DNA of 64,000 bases from Grimontia indica (lineage in GTDB: Bacteria; Pseudomonadota; Gammaproteobacteria; Enterobacterales; Vibrionaceae), in NCBI RefSeq assembly GCF_000333895.2, contig NZ_ANFM02000030.1:1-64000 (forward strand), written 5' to 3'. Numbering within the stretch: the first letter of the stretch is position 1; every line of letters begins with the position of its first letter. A program made the translations under genes and the position numbers. The notes beneath the pieces are model-generated. The model did no database searches. It was not told the origin of the DNA and was given only the letters and a program-made list of their open reading frames with translations. Of the stretch, positions 64,000 to 64,000 are shown in pieces.

Positions 64000-64000
64000 C

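Overview
The window looks like part of a chromosome of a marine gammaproteobacterium, most likely Vibrionaceae (Enterovibrio, Grimontia or a relative). This is inferred from the divergent rluC / rne arrangement with a long rne leader, MiaE, two HBM-type chemoreceptors, myo-inositol genes and large RTX proteins. No rRNA, tRNA, prophage, insertion sequence or CRISPR array was seen.

Layout. 0.1-11 kb is housekeeping: a HAD phosphatase and rluC on the minus strand, rne with a structured leader, a SulP transporter, a WYL regulator with a small barrel protein, pirin, miaE and a Spo0M-like protein. 11-13 kb holds a secreted Calx-beta protein. 13-21 kb is an uptake and catabolic block on the plus strand: TRAP transporter dctPQM, a Cache histidine kinase with a NarL-type regulator, an enoyl-CoA hydratase-like protein and an acyl-CoA synthetase. 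Three TACGTAG sites lie in front of dctP. 21-23 kb is a TetR repressor divergent from an NAD-dependent reductase, with two operator copies between them.

myo-Inositol catabolism is split between two minus-strand operons, iolC-iolE-mmsA (22.8-27.2 kb) and iolB-iolG (38.8-40.7 kb). A 16-bp palindrome TGAAA-N6-TTTCA occurs twice before iolC and once between iolB and a divergent Fe/2-oxoglutarate dioxygenase, which ties that gene to the regulon. iolD and an RpiR-type regulator are not in the window. Between the two operons lie a TetR/CurA pair with matching operators, a DM13 protein, a LacI / beta-hydroxyacid dehydrogenase pair, a patatin, a large SUKH-ankyrin protein, an EamA exporter behind a leucine-rich leader peptide with competing hairpins, a 165-bp MITE-like palindrome, a small membrane protein and tag.

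The most unusual region is 42-52.6 kb: four consecutive minus-strand genes for RTX-type calcium-binding proteins. All four share a C-terminal module of about 200 residues, while the N-terminal domains differ (carbohydrate-binding-like, an unrecognised 150-residue domain in three copies, a DUF4114-like domain, and three crystallin-like repeats behind a Sec signal peptide). No type I secretion genes are adjacent. The window closes with a MATE transporter, two paralogous chemoreceptors, a YgjP-like metallopeptidase, and a LacI regulator with a ribose/inositol-type ABC transporter whose permease runs off the right edge.
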